From the NCBI GenBank assembly GCA_030435675.1, contig CM059625.1:6324001-6388000 (forward strand): DNA of 64,000 nt. The letters are read 5' to 3'. Both the position numbers and the translations under genes were made by a program. Shown here one piece after another: positions 21,906 to 34,507 of this stretch; position 1 is the stretch's first letter, and every line of letters begins with the position of its first letter. This stretch comes from Steinernema hermaphroditum. Taxonomy: Eukaryota > Nematoda > Chromadorea > Rhabditida > Steinernematidae. The notes under the pieces are model-generated. The model did no database searches, was not told the origin of the DNA, and worked only from the letters and a program-made list of their open reading frames with translations.

Positions 21906-24850
21906 GTCTCAGAAAACGCCAACGTGTCCAGTTTTCTCTGGTACACTCAACAAACCGCAAGCCTCTCATGCTTGTTATGCCAAATGAGCCCTACGACTTG
22001 CACGGCCCACCCCAACTCGACCCGCAAGCACCCACGCCGGAACCAGCGTCGGTCGTCAGTCTAAAGCGAGTCGAGGGCGTCAGATACGAAGGCGACATGA
22101 TAGGTGAATAGAGCGGGATGAGAATCGGTCTTCTATGCTCACATTCAGAACAGAACCCGCGCCTGCGAAGAGTTGCGCGAGTAGCTCGAGGTGGATTCGT
22201 GCAGGCAGGCACCGGTGTTCGCCTCGTGAGGATACTGGGAAGTCCACTCGAAAAGAGACCCATGAGGGTGGCCGGAGAAAGACGGCTCATATCTGCAGAA
22301 GAGTACGCTAGGATTCGTGCCAACCAAGTTCTGGCAGCACCCTATCCGGTAGCTCCACAGCAGTTCGTACGCAAGCGCGTGATAACAGAGCCTCGTGTCG
22401 AAACGATAGACTTGACGAACGAGACTACAGACAATGATTTGGTGCACGAGGATGAGTACCGAATGGTGACCGGATTCGCCAAAGTTCCGTCGGATCCTTC
22501 TGTCGTGCCGAGCAGGTCAGTAATAGTAAACACTAAACCGTCTCCTCTAAGTCCGCGATTTTAGTGTGCCACAGCCTCAGCCCGTTCGAGCAGCCCCAGT
22601 GCGATACATCCGCTCCACGATGCCAGCCAATGTTCGCGGAGTTCCCGCGATGAGACCAATCACAGCCGTGTCTCGTCCAGTGATTCCTTCCAATCCCCAT
22701 GGAGGCTCAGCCATTGGCGCAAGGGTGATGAGACAGATGATTGTAAGCGATCAGTCATATTCTATTCCAGAGCAGAATCACGTACATTTTAGGGTCGTGG
22801 CGGTCTAGTTCAACGAACAATTCGTCGAGCACCCGTGAATGTGGCCCGCGTTGGCTTCAAACCTCTGGAACCCATTAAAAGACCAATGATGAGACGACCT
22901 CCATCGATGAGATTCGAGTTTGAGTCCAACGAGGAAGAAGAGAGGGCGATCGCTCAGGCCATAGCACATGAGGAAGAGCTCATGCGGCAAGAAGAGGAGC
23001 GGGAACGAGCGAAGAACGCGAACTCGTTGTCTCTGTTCCCTTCGCTAGAAGGCGAGTTTCGAAGAGTCGAGGAGGGTTTGCGACAGAAAGAATGTGAGAA
23101 TTATCGTTCCTCGTCTCGTCTCAACTCACGTTTAGTAGCCACCAGAAGCGAACTGGAAAGGAGAAGACTAGCACCCAGCAATCCCCTTTTGTCCACCTAC
23201 ACGTCACCATTCGCCCGTGATGCTGCCCATCGCCATCAACAACTAATCGAACAAAACCAGGCATTTACGAAGAAATCCTCAAACCTGGCCCCATCCAAAG
23301 ATGATACTCTCGACGTGAGAGTGGCTAAACAACTTCTCGACACTCTCATAACCCAAGTTTGCAAAGCTGAGAAGCTCGAAAAGATCATTTCTTGGCAGAG
23401 GCCACCACCACCACAAATAAGGGTTAGAGAACCAAATCCAAGGTAAGCAGAGTAATTGCACGGAAAGAGAGATTTACGGAACTGAATTAACAAGATGGAA
23501 AATATTACATATACACAAAAATTATTTGTATTGCACGTGTAAGTTCTGCATAGAAGAGTAACAAATGTAATAAATAGGAGAAGCTTTTGGACAAGATGGA
23601 AAGTTCAAAAAACTGTAAAAACTGTATTTGCGGGCAAATTTTTATGCCACTCATCTTTAGGTACCCAGTCATGCGTTTCAACCAACAGGAAACCCAGTTA
23701 CATGAGAAAATGGACATTCTGAAACGCGAAGTTCTGAAGCGGAGACAAAAGATTGAAGAACAAGCAGAAAGAGAAACGGGAATCACCCCACCGTGGAAAA
23801 GGAGTCGAGTGCGCACGAGGCCTCGACCAAAGAGTGCGTTTTGTGGGCCAATCATTATTGTAAGCACACCCTATTTTAGAGAAACCGGCTGATCACCCAC
23901 ATGGTGATCAGACTAAAAAGGAGAACACAACAAATGGATCAGAAATTAAGATGGTCGAGGATCCGAGCCAGATTAGCCTCGGAGGCGACTCCGTCGTCTA
24001 CACCAGCAACGAACCTCCAGAAGACACTACCCCACCCGATCTCAATGATCTTCTCGACGAGGTGCACCACCTGACGTTTGACAGTCACCTGCAGGAACTT
24101 ACTCCCGAACATCTCTCTATTCTCGACCCCTGCAACCTATTAGAAACCGAAATCCTAGAAGAGGGCAAGCTGGATGAGCATTCCACGAATCTCAGTCTGT
24201 CGTTGTCTCCAAAGAAATCACCCCCAAAGGGAAGACGGAAATCGAGTCCCGAAAAAATGAAGCGTGAAAGTATCTCTGAGAAGAGTGAAGCGAGCGCGAC
24301 AACGGTGTCGACGATTCCGGCACCGCCGCCTCGGGGGAGAGGGCGTCCGCCGAAATCGGGCAAGAAGGACGGAGCAAAAGCTTCTGTTCCCTCACTCGCA
24401 CTCGACGCTGCCAAATGCAAATGCATATGCAAGGAGGCCTTTGACCCTCGCCGGTAGAAACCAAATAGTAGCACAGTCGTTATAGCTCATTTGCAGGTTC
24501 TACATACCTTGTACAGCGTGTGGACGTTACTATCACGGCCAATGTGTCGGACTTGGCGACAAGAAAAGTAAAAGGATGAAAGGGTTTATTTGTGATCATT
24601 GTAAGAAAAGTGCGGACGCCGATGTATACTGCGTTTGCAGAAAGCCTTACGACAGCAATCAGTAAGCGAGTTTAATTAAGCAATAGGAACAATGAAACAA
24701 TTTAGGTTTTATGTTGGTTGTGACGGATGTGAGGGATGGTTCCATCCGGCTTGCGTGGGCACCACCCAGTCTGAAGTGGAAAAGCACGATACGTACCTTT
24801 GCCCCTCATGCAATGGCAAAACCGTAAGCTCCGGCGGTAGAAGACGGTAA
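21906..24850 (+). CDS. nurf-1: NURF301/BPTF, C-terminal half with two PHD fingers
   Basis: Exons: 21906-22103, 22149-22515, 22565-22742, 22793-23442, 23661-23859, 23912-24453, 24497-24661, 24706-24850, all in frame. If translated separately, the first ATG is at 21968. The order is a P/R-rich low-complexity region, an acidic and charged helical region (SNEEEERAIAQAIAHEEEL), an AT-hook-like RGRGRPPKSGK near 24325, then two PHD fingers (CKCICKEAFDPRRFYIPC.. and YCVCRKPYDSNQFYVGCDGC..GWFHPACVG). The second closely resembles the BPTF PHD that reads H3K4me3, with aromatic cage-type Tyr and Trp present. After CPSCNGKT the frame ends within ten residues; the bromodomain that follows in BPTF is not seen before the next gene. 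A GTAAGC donor-like site at 24824 leaves room for an unseen 3' exon. Confidence 0.9.
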
Positions 24851-25406
24851 TGGTCTTCGGCTACAGACTTCGATGCCTATTCTTCCAGTACATAGTTCCC
24901 CTTTTGTTATGTTTGTGTGCATAATTGCTTGTTACTTGTTGCAATTCTTCATCGTTATTGTACAATTTACCAAATTTTAATTGTTAGCTGTACAGTTTTT
25001 GCGTTTGTTACGTTGTTGTTGTAGATTGCAGTTTTATTTGTTAAGCAGTTACCAAAAGAAATCTAGTAAACAGCGTTTAACCATCGGATTTTTGTCATTT
25101 CTGTGCGTTCTCTGGTTATCCTCTCCTGCGTTTTCAAATGGAAATCGAAACGATATGGGCGCGAGAGGTGAAAAGCGTACAAATGAATACCACAAACGCC
25201 TATCGTGCAAATTCGATCCCAATTGCAACCGATTCAAGTAAAACACACAATGTATACAGCCCCACGCAAATGGCACATTTTCTAACAAACATTATTCAAA
25301 TTTTAATGTTGTAGCAGCATTAAAATACATGAATCCCATACAACAAACTAATATTTACATGCACTCCTTGAACACTTATCAAGCAGTATTACTCGTGAAA
25401 CGAAGA
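24851..25406. other. Convergent 3' region between nurf-1 and the dienoyl-CoA reductase gene
   Basis: AT-rich sequence between two stops facing each other. I read it on the plus strand for a bromodomain exon (motifs such as PFLEPV or YYxVIxxPMDL) and saw none. Confidence 0.5.
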
Positions 25407-26576
<1,170 letters not shown>

Positions 26577-26582
26577 CTAAAA
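26577..26582 (-). promoter_or_regulatory. Putative trans-splice acceptor of the dienoyl-CoA reductase gene
   Basis: On the minus strand ATTTTAG ends only six bases before the ATG at 26570, as is common for spliced-leader acceptors. Confidence 0.55.
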
Positions 26583-28430
26583 TGATTCAGAAAATACAGA
26601 GAACCTAATATGAATGCATGACACGGAAAGGAAGAGGAATACGTGGCTGTACGACTTGCAAAAAATCGTTCGCCAGAACGACGAGCACGGGATAAACAAT
26701 CGAGAGAATGGTGAGCGATAAATAAACGAGCGATCTCTTAGTTAGATGTTCGCGGCGACAAAGTTCAAACTACAAAGACCACACTGATGTAGCGCGCAGC
26801 GGAATCGTTCCACAGTCGTGGAACCTTATATTAACACAGTTCACTTGCACTTTGTTCACAATAAACATTGAAAAAATGTGCCAAAAACGTGAAACTACGT
26901 GTGGACAATGACGTTTACCGTCTGTTCATAGTCTATATATGATTCATTTCGTTCGAACTCTTCATATGCGATGCGGTAGGCAAATCTCCCACTCGATTAC
27001 GCGACAGGACTTCGCAATTCTCGAACTGCGATGACAGCACACAATGACGACGTAATTCTCCAATTTTGCCTATTAAGCCAAACCTAAGTTTCGAAGGAAT
27101 GCAAAATGAATATTATCATAACGCACCCTCCCACTCAGGCAAAACACCACCCAAAACAACATTAGAGTGTTTCCTGCTGGTCCAAAATTGAAAATTACAT
27201 CAAATCATCCATTCACTGTCTCACTCGTACCGCGGTGACGAGCGGTCGGTCCCTCCGGTCGCTCTCTGAGTGTCCGCTTGGTCAGACAGCAAACCCTGTG
27301 GCACTTGTGAGTTTTCCGGCTACCAGAGGGAATTGGGGCACCCGGAAGCCGTAGTCCCACCACCGCTGACAACAAGATGTCCGACGCCAGGAATCCGGCT
27401 GCGTGAGAAGTCATCCCGAAGGTCGCTGACGCTCAGAGGACTCCACCACCATCGAAGACGCAACTCCCGGACCACGGACTCCTCTCTCCGAAGCAGATGC
27501 GAGCTCAGAAGCGTCCGCTATGCCGCAAACGCCCGCGAAGAAGATGTTCCGCTACCGAATCCGAAGTTTCGCCGATTCCCAGATGCCCCGTGAAGTGCGC
27601 CGTCTACGACCGGTTTAACGTCTACACCACGCCAGGGATGAAGCCTGCTGCAAAGTAATATCCTCTGTTGTCTATTTTTCGGTGTCGCGCAAGGCACAAT
27701 GCCTTTGAGTCGTGAAATAAAGTAAGTAAGCATCTATTCACTTTGCAAGATTTCTGCTCATCAATTGAAGGATTAACCTGTATATGCTAAACTCGCATAA
27801 GACTTCGGTCTGAAGACCGAAGACTCAAGTTTCTCTGCGTTTCCTGCTTTCTGAATCGCCTTAGCGGGAACAGATTGAACTTCTGCGACGTTTGTTATCC
27901 CTTTTCGGCTCAGTCTCGTTCAGCACTGCAGCTGGCAGTGCAGCAGACGGTATAAGTGGTGTCGGAAGCTAGGGCAGCGCAGCACCATTATTTGTTAGGT
28001 GATGCCTGGCCTTAGAACTTGTGTTGATACCTTGGACGTACAGCGATTTATTGGCATAGGTACCCGTAGGCCCAACCGAGAAAACGGAGAAAACCAAGTA
28101 GCTTTAATGTTCCCAGTTCAACTTTTCTCACTTCGTGAAAATTTCTGAAGAGCTTTCGCTCTTTGCGGCTTTTTTTTGCAATGACAAAGATTACAATACA
28201 TTTATTAAACTTTCCACGATGCAAGGTCAACAATGTACAAGGCGACTAGCAGAATTCGAGGAATGAGCAATTGATACACGGATGGTGGTGTTTGAAATAA
28301 AACTCCGCTAAATATGGCAAATAGGAATGGCGAACGAGACGATGAGAGAACGATTCTGATCTACTGGTGGGTCAATAAAGCACAACAATATTTTACAGAA
28401 AACGCGATGAGAGAGATGCGAAACAACGAA
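26583..28430. other. Intergenic region with a GC-rich, repeat-like segment
   Basis: No exon series is supported on either strand. It includes the GC-rich segment 27230-27720 (listed separately) and a short perfect hairpin at 27803-27822 (CTTCGGTC, loop TGAA, GACCGAAG). Bases 28263-28430 are the 3' flank of the acyl-CoA synthetase gene. Confidence 0.5.
27230..27720. repeat. Unclassified GC-rich island, possible degraded retroelement 3' end
   Basis: About 400 bases of sharply higher GC than the flanks end in GTGAAATAAAGTAAGTAAGC, a polyadenylation-like signal followed by a short tandem repeat, as seen at the 3' ends of some non-LTR elements. The plus frame at 27270-27593 encodes no domain I recognise. 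Confidence 0.3.
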
Positions 28431-31400
28431 CTATTTGGCGGCCTGGGCCTTGTAGAGGGCAGCCATGGTCTCTTTGTACTTCAGGCGCAGCTGAGGGCGC
28501 TTCGCCTTCATGGTCGGGGTCAACAGTCCGTTCTCAACGCTGAAGGGTTCGCTTTCGAGGTAGACCGACTGAACCTGTTCGATGGAGTTCAACTTGTTCG
28601 CCTTTCCGATTGCGCGCATTTCGTCGAGGACGTAGGCGACAACCTGAATATTCACTAATGCAATTAACGAGCGCAACGATGCTTCGTACCTGTTTGTTCA
28701 AGCAGAGTTCTTGGTTGGAAATCTCTTCCTCTGAAATGTTGGCCTTATACCATTTCTTGATCTCGTGGAACTCGGGCACAACGATGGCCACCAGACTGCG
28801 TTCGAGACTGTCTCCGTCGACGTACACCTGCTGCACGCTGCCCGTTCTCACGTACACGTTTTCGATCTTTTCGGGAGCGACGTACTCTCCCTGCGCGAGC
28901 TTGAAAATGTGCTTCTTGCGGTCAATGACTCTGATGGTTCCGTTAGGGCGCATCTCTCCGATATCCCCGGTACACAGGAATCCATCCTCGTCGAATAGAT
29001 CGGCGGTCTTTTCGGGGTCCTTGTAGTAACCGGAAGTGACGGCGGGGCCCTTGATACGGATCTCGCCCTTGCCCTCAGACTTAAACAGATATCAGTGAAA
29101 TATGAACCAGAACTGATGTACATACGGCAAAGTAGTTCAGTTCGGGGACATCTCCAAGCTTCATGGTGGTGCACGGAGCAGGCGCACCACAGTGACCGGC
29201 GGTAAACTCGCTGGGCCAGGTCATGGTGGCAATGGCGGTGCATTCAGTTTGACCGTATCCCTCAAGGATGGTTGCTCCAAGAGCAACGCGGCACGTCTCT
29301 AGCACTTCAGCGCTGATGGGAGCAGAGCCAACAGCCATGTAGCGGACACGTCCACCGGTGAGCTCCTGAAAAACACTACTGTGATCCTGTTGCAAACGAC
29401 GTGGACGTACTCTGATTGGCTTGAAGACGAGCTTGTCCCAGAAAGTATTGTTCTGGACGATTCCGGTCTTGAGCTGCTCGACCTTAGCCTTATAGGCACG
29501 CTCGAAAAGCATTCTCTTCAGGGTGCTGGACTTGCGAAGTTTGGCCTACAGTGAAACGTTTTATTTCGATGTTTGAGAAGGGTTACTCACCTGGATTCCG
29601 TCGTACATGCGGTTAAGGAGACGAGGGACAACAGGGAAGATTGTGGGCTTGAGTTCTTTGAGATCGCTGGTAAGTCCCTGAACGCTTCCGCGGAAATATC
29701 CGATGGAGGATCCGCTGGACATCGATGCCCAGTGGCACATCTGCTCGAACATGTGCGAAAGAGGCAAGTACGAAATCAGACACTAAATTTTCGGGTGAGA
29801 AAAACGCACAGAGGCTTTTCTCTTACATCGCTAGTCTCAAAAGCTCCGAACGATTTGAAAGAATCGAGCATCCTGAAGAATCCGGCCAAATTGGCGATAA
29901 GGTTTCTATGACTCAGCACGACTCCCTTGGGGTTTCCGGTGGTACCACTCGTGTAGCTGAAAACAAAACACATAAACAGGAATACGTATGTTTACATACC
30001 AGATCAGGTAGGTGTCATCGGCCTTCGGTGGTGTGAACTTCTGGGGACTCAGGCGACCCTCCAACAGAGCATCCTTGAACGAGGTGATTTCGATTCCGGC
30101 TTCCTTAGCCTTCTCCCGGATCTCATCGTCGATGCCCTTGTTGTCGATGACGATGATGTGACGTAAGGTGGGGTGGTCCGTCTTGCTTGAGGCCAGCTTC
30201 TTAATTTTTTCAACGTTATCGACGATGATGACGCTAAACCAGAGCATATCTTTGTGCCTTTGTGGCTCGGCTACAATACCTGATGTCAGTTTGACGGACA
30301 ATGAACGAAGCCGACTCGGCGCCGAGAGTATCGTAGAGAGGCACGACGACGATGGAGTGCTGGATGCATCCGAGAGCGGTGATGAACCACTCGGGGCAGT
30401 TCTTGGAGTAGAGTCCAACATGGGTCTCGTTACCTGAAAAATCCGCAATGTTCATATACTCTGTTTTTTTTCGATCACAAAATCAGCCTTCAATCATCTC
30501 GTTGTGGGACTCAGAAATTTGACGCAAACGCATTGAAAACGATGAAACAAACGCACGAAGTTCGCATGTTCGCTCGTCGTTTTCAACGCGTTGGATCAGA
30601 TTTCTGAGTCCCACAACGAGGTGATTGAAGGCCGATTTTGTGATCGAAGAAAAAACAGAGTATAGCATTTCGCTTTTATCAGTGTTTTTTTTTGCAATTA
30701 GCGCGCTAATTACGGGCAGTCATTTGTTGTCTAGCGCTCGTGACATCTCGCCATGCTGATCGATCTGATCGCGCCACCCGGTAGGGTTCAAAGTACTTCG
30801 CGTTAGTTTCCGCTATTCGGGCAAAATAACAACATGACGAATCACCATGCCATGTTTATTCGCGCTGCCCAGTGTTTGAATTCAATTTTCGGTGATAACG
30901 GGAGGAACATGGTTTGTGGAATTTACGGTCTCAGCGCACGTGGTTCAAGGGTTCAAGACAGCTTATCATATCATTTCGTCGCTACTTACCAGCTTTAAGG
31001 CCGAATTTTCCGATAAGGGCGGCTCCGATTTCACGTGCCATACGATGGACATCAACATAGTTGATAAACGTGTACGGCTGGTCTTCGCCGGTACGGTACC
31101 CGAGGCAGGGACCGTTGTTGCTAATCTAAACAATCACAAAGTACACTCCCGCTCTACTCGGAAGCGCTTACGTCCAATCCGCGCTGGAAGGCTTCGTAGA
31201 GAGTGCTTACTTCGGGCCAGAACTTCTCAATAACGTTTTCTTCCGAATCAGCCAACAATCCGCTCTTGTACACTCCCTTTTGGCCCTACAAGACAGCGTT
31301 ACATTCTGAAAGGAGTTCACGGAAAGGAACCTTAATCTCAACGGCCTGCTTCTCGACGCTGACACCGGGTGGAGGCTGCAGCTTCTTGCGTTCGCTCATC

Positions 31401-31519
31401 TGCGAGATGTAGTAAATGACGACGCCGACTACGGTAACGGCAACAGTGCCTACAGTTCCGACGACGAACTCTTGGCCAAACATGTTCTGAAGGTTTCGAA
31501 GGTCAACCTGGAGAGGCAT
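28431..31519 (-). CDS. Long-chain acyl-CoA synthetase (ACSL family)
   Basis: Exons (minus): 31331-31519, 31172-31285, 30990-31125, 30280-30433, 30000-30233, 29827-29956, 29591-29782, 29411-29545, 29126-29365, 28690-29079, 28431-28643; 2127 bases, 708 residues, normal for the family. An N-terminal membrane anchor ([16 protein letters not shown]) precedes the adenylate-forming fold: [16 protein letters not shown] (ATP loop), [30 protein letters not shown] and [20 protein letters not shown] (fatty-acyl signature). It converts fatty acid, ATP and CoA to acyl-CoA, AMP and PPi at ER or outer mitochondrial membranes. The first intron has a weak GTTCCT donor. The exon at 29079 follows a TTAAG acceptor. 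The fourth-exon intron carries a long foldback sequence. Confidence 0.95.
30455..30664. repeat. Foldback element with ~90-base arms in an intron
   Basis: The left arm (30455-30545) and right arm (30574-30664) are near-perfect reverse complements: TACTCTGTTTTTT, CGATCACAAAATC, CTTCAATCA and TCGTTGTGGGACTCAGAAAT are matched on the other side with few mismatches. About 30 bases lie between. The ends read TACTCTG..CAGAGTA beside TA, which would fit a Tc1/mariner-type MITE with TA target duplication. The arms could form a strong hairpin in the pre-mRNA. Confidence 0.85.
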
Positions 31520-33423
31520 CGTTTGGCGAGTATCCACAACCGGGCCACACGAGAGGAGTGAATGTCAAGGTACAAAACGCGAAAAAACCACGCCACCCCC
31601 CAAACGAACTGCGTCCATTATCATCGCCCTTCAAGTCTCGCAGTATTGATAAGGAATGGCGATTGGGCGATCGGAGTACCATAGGGAGGACACCTATGTT
31701 AGCTACACCTGCGAAGGTCATTCGGGTATGCATGATGACCCGACGGACAAAACAGGTACAACGGTGCGTAAGGGTATCAATACTTAATACACATTCGCAA
31801 AGCTGTAAGCTATCCCGGACAAACTAGAGGAAGCACGATCAAAAGAGGCACAGTGGTGGTAGTCCCTCAGGTATACGGAAATAAACGGACTGGCTCACCC
31901 ATGAGAAAAACCGGCCAGGAGTAGCAATGTCGGTCGACGTCTCAGTAGGCGCAACTGCTTGAGGCGGTCGCACTTTTATGTAACCGCACCTCGAACACGT
32001 GCTGAATGTACAAAGTATGAAGTTCACGTTGCGGGCGATGAGGAATCCCGTTCCAAACAGCCGCCGAAAGGGAACAAGGGAGTGAGAGAAGCAGCGAGAG
32101 TTGGTCGCAAATTACGACTCGCCACTGATAAGCAGTCAACTCGCATAAAACCATAGCCGAAAGCGCCGCGGGTGTTTTCTGAACTTCGCATTCGTGGGGG
32201 TCACGACGAATCCACGATCGGTCCGGGCGATCTTCGACCAGGGTACATCGCCAGGGCAGCACATCTCACGCGAGCAGATGTGGTGATTGCGCAAATAAGA
32301 AATCAGCTGATCAGAGGATATACTACAGTCGATCAGTTCTTCTCCGCTCAGAGGAAAAACAGTGATGGTGACTCTCGACGATATGTCACAACGAGCATGA
32401 CTCATATCCAGACATTCCTTTGCAGCAGAAACTGTGAAACTGCATACAGAAGCGGATGAGGGTCTCACCTCTCCTTACTAGCGCTAAACATACATTTATC
32501 ATCGTTACGCATTATTTACAGCTGCCTGTTTGCATCGCTTAACCCAAAGTCGCAAGGCGATGTTACAATAACGGCGGAGACTCAAAATGGCGTGATTTCT
32601 CTAAGCACCTCGTGTGACCTTCGACGCTCTAATGCGCTATTTATTTTAAAGACTATCTTCTCTAGCATGGAAAGCTTCGGAAGGAAGCCGATTTTACGGT
32701 TCCTGCATTGTTTCAAATTAGCGTTGATAAGATTGTTCCGTAGTCGTTCTGGCGATTTAGCGCTGCAAACCGGGAGCACAACGAACTGGAGGTTGCAAAG
32801 GTGGACGATACTTGGCGGCGGTCTGCGTGCATCGCGTACCCGAGTCACTGCAATGTCTTGGCCATACTACAGCGCAGTCTGATCTCTTGGACCTAAACTG
32901 ACTTTTGCACCCAAGAGCGCTCTGAAGGAATTGATAGCAAGGTGGCATGCTTTTTGAGAATAAAACGCACCTTTCGAACCTTGAAGGTAATGCCTTGCGA
33001 CATACGACTGCGACGTGATTGCACCGCAAAATCAAACCGACCATAACAGAAAACAAGACTTCGCAAATGGGTCGGAAGAATCGCTCTGATGGCACCTCCA
33101 AAAAATAAGTGAATTAGTGATATGCGCTTGCACTTTTCAACGTTGTCGTGACCTACAGTAACACGAGCCTGTCTGCGGTTCTTCTGCTCGACGCATTCCC
33201 GAAACGATTTGACTGCCTGATCCATCGCTTATACTTACAATTACTGCGGCGATCACCGTTTCTCTCGATATGGTCAGGGTGTCTTCGGATTTCGATCACC
33301 TCCAACTTTTCGTCTGTAATGATGATTTTCATAGAAGAAGAAAGTAAGTTCTATTCAAACTGTCCTACCTTGCTTCTTTGCACATTTTATATCTATTAAT
33401 ACATGATTATAGAATGTAGCTAC
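31520..33423. other. Intergenic region, no confident gene
   Basis: This lies between the divergent acyl-CoA synthetase (-) and RRM (+) genes. Small open frames occur on both strands. One minus-strand frame opens with ATG at 33332 (MKIIITDEKLEVIEIRRH..) and reaches a donor-like GTAAGT at about 33235, but I could not follow it into convincing further exons. Confidence 0.4.
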
Positions 33424-34189
33424 ATGGATCCAGAGGTTACCGTCTGTATTAGCGAGTTAGACGGAGATCGTATAGAGAAGGACATTCTCGAAGAGCTGTG
33501 CGTTCAGGTAGACCATGATTGTGGCGCATGCCCAAAGGCGTATTTAGGTGAGCCCTGTGAAGTCGATCTCCTTCCAGGACGGCAACTGTTACGCGTTCGT
33601 TGAATTCACGGACAAGGAAGGAGCCTTGTACGCTTGCAAGATGCTCGATGGAACCAAACTCTTTGACAGGAATATCAGAGTCCATCCTCGCGAAAACACG
33701 GAGAACTGCAGGCTTTACGAGGAGTACCAGAACGCGAGTTACTCTCCAAAGTACAATCCTGATGATTGTGGACCCGAAAATATTGGCGACATCTCGGCCG
33801 ACCACGCTCATCAACTTCGACATCCCTGGGGTTCAAGCAGTCGACTCGCGGAATACGCAGAGAAAAGAGACGATCGCCGCGATTCGCGAGAATCTGGATG
33901 TCGTTTGAATGGATATTACCAAAATGGAAACGATAGAAGAAGTGGCAACAACGAACAGAACTTCCGGCGATCTCAGAGTCCGCCGAGATACAGTCGAGAT
34001 CGCGACTATCGAGATGAGTACCGCTCTCGAGATTCGCGATCTGCTCGCCGGGACTCCTCACGTCACAGGGATTCTCGCACTTCCAATGGCGATAGAAGCA
34101 GGCACAGCTCTTCTGATCGGTACGATCGTCGACACCGCGATTCCTATGACAACAGGGATTCTCGTAGAAGTTCAGGTTGGCGACGCTGA
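33424..34189 (+). CDS. RRM protein with Arg/Ser/Asp-rich tail, RBM7-like
   Basis: Exons: 33424-33507 and 33548-34189 (intron 40 bases); 241 residues. An acceptor-like TTATAG ends at 33412, eleven bases before the ATG. One RRM fills the first ~80 residues: RNP2-like VTVCISELD, then SPVKSISFQDGN, RNP1-like CYAFVEF, and LDGTKLFDRNIRVHP. The pattern (short beta2-beta3 loop, PVKSI.., LDGTKLF) resembles RBM7, the RNA-binding subunit of the NEXT exosome-targeting complex. The tail from about residue 150 is R/S/D/Y-rich with many RD, RS and SR pairs. The RBM7 link is inference; another SR-related RRM protein is possible. Confidence 0.85.
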
Positions 34190-34507
34190 TCATTCCATAC
34201 ACCGGTCTTTGCAAGTCTCTGGTCTACCTTCGTCAAACGTGTCATATAATAGCAGGTGCACGCTATATCAAAATGTGTTTATAATTTTGTTCTTAAATAT
34301 AATGTTCCCTAAAGCGAACGAATCAACAACGACCGGTTTTCCGAAACATTTTCGGAAAAACGGAAAACATTCAATTCGCCTGTGTACTTTGTCCTCCTTT
34401 CATAAAGTGATAATTCGATAGTGTTTAACTCTTCCCTTAAGAGGTCGCTTTTTTCTTTTTTCATCAAGTACAAACAGAAACATTTGTCAGCCTGTCAGCC
34501 CGAACTG
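34190..34507. other. Convergent 3' region between RRM and acetyl-CoA synthetase genes
   Basis: AT-rich sequence between two facing stops. It contains a short self-complementary stretch (GTTTTCCGAAA..TTTTCGGAAAAAC, about 34335-34363). No coding sequence is seen. Confidence 0.5.

Noticed and set aside
23860..23879. A 20-base GTAAGC..TTTTAG intron in the nurf-1 C-terminal half
   Set aside because: Too short to splice. The acceptor at 23911 gives a 52-base intron and keeps frame.
33236..33332. Minus-strand frame MKIIITDEKLEVIEIRRH..
   Set aside because: It is protein-like, but no second exon could be joined with workable splice sites. It is mentioned only under the intergenic entry.
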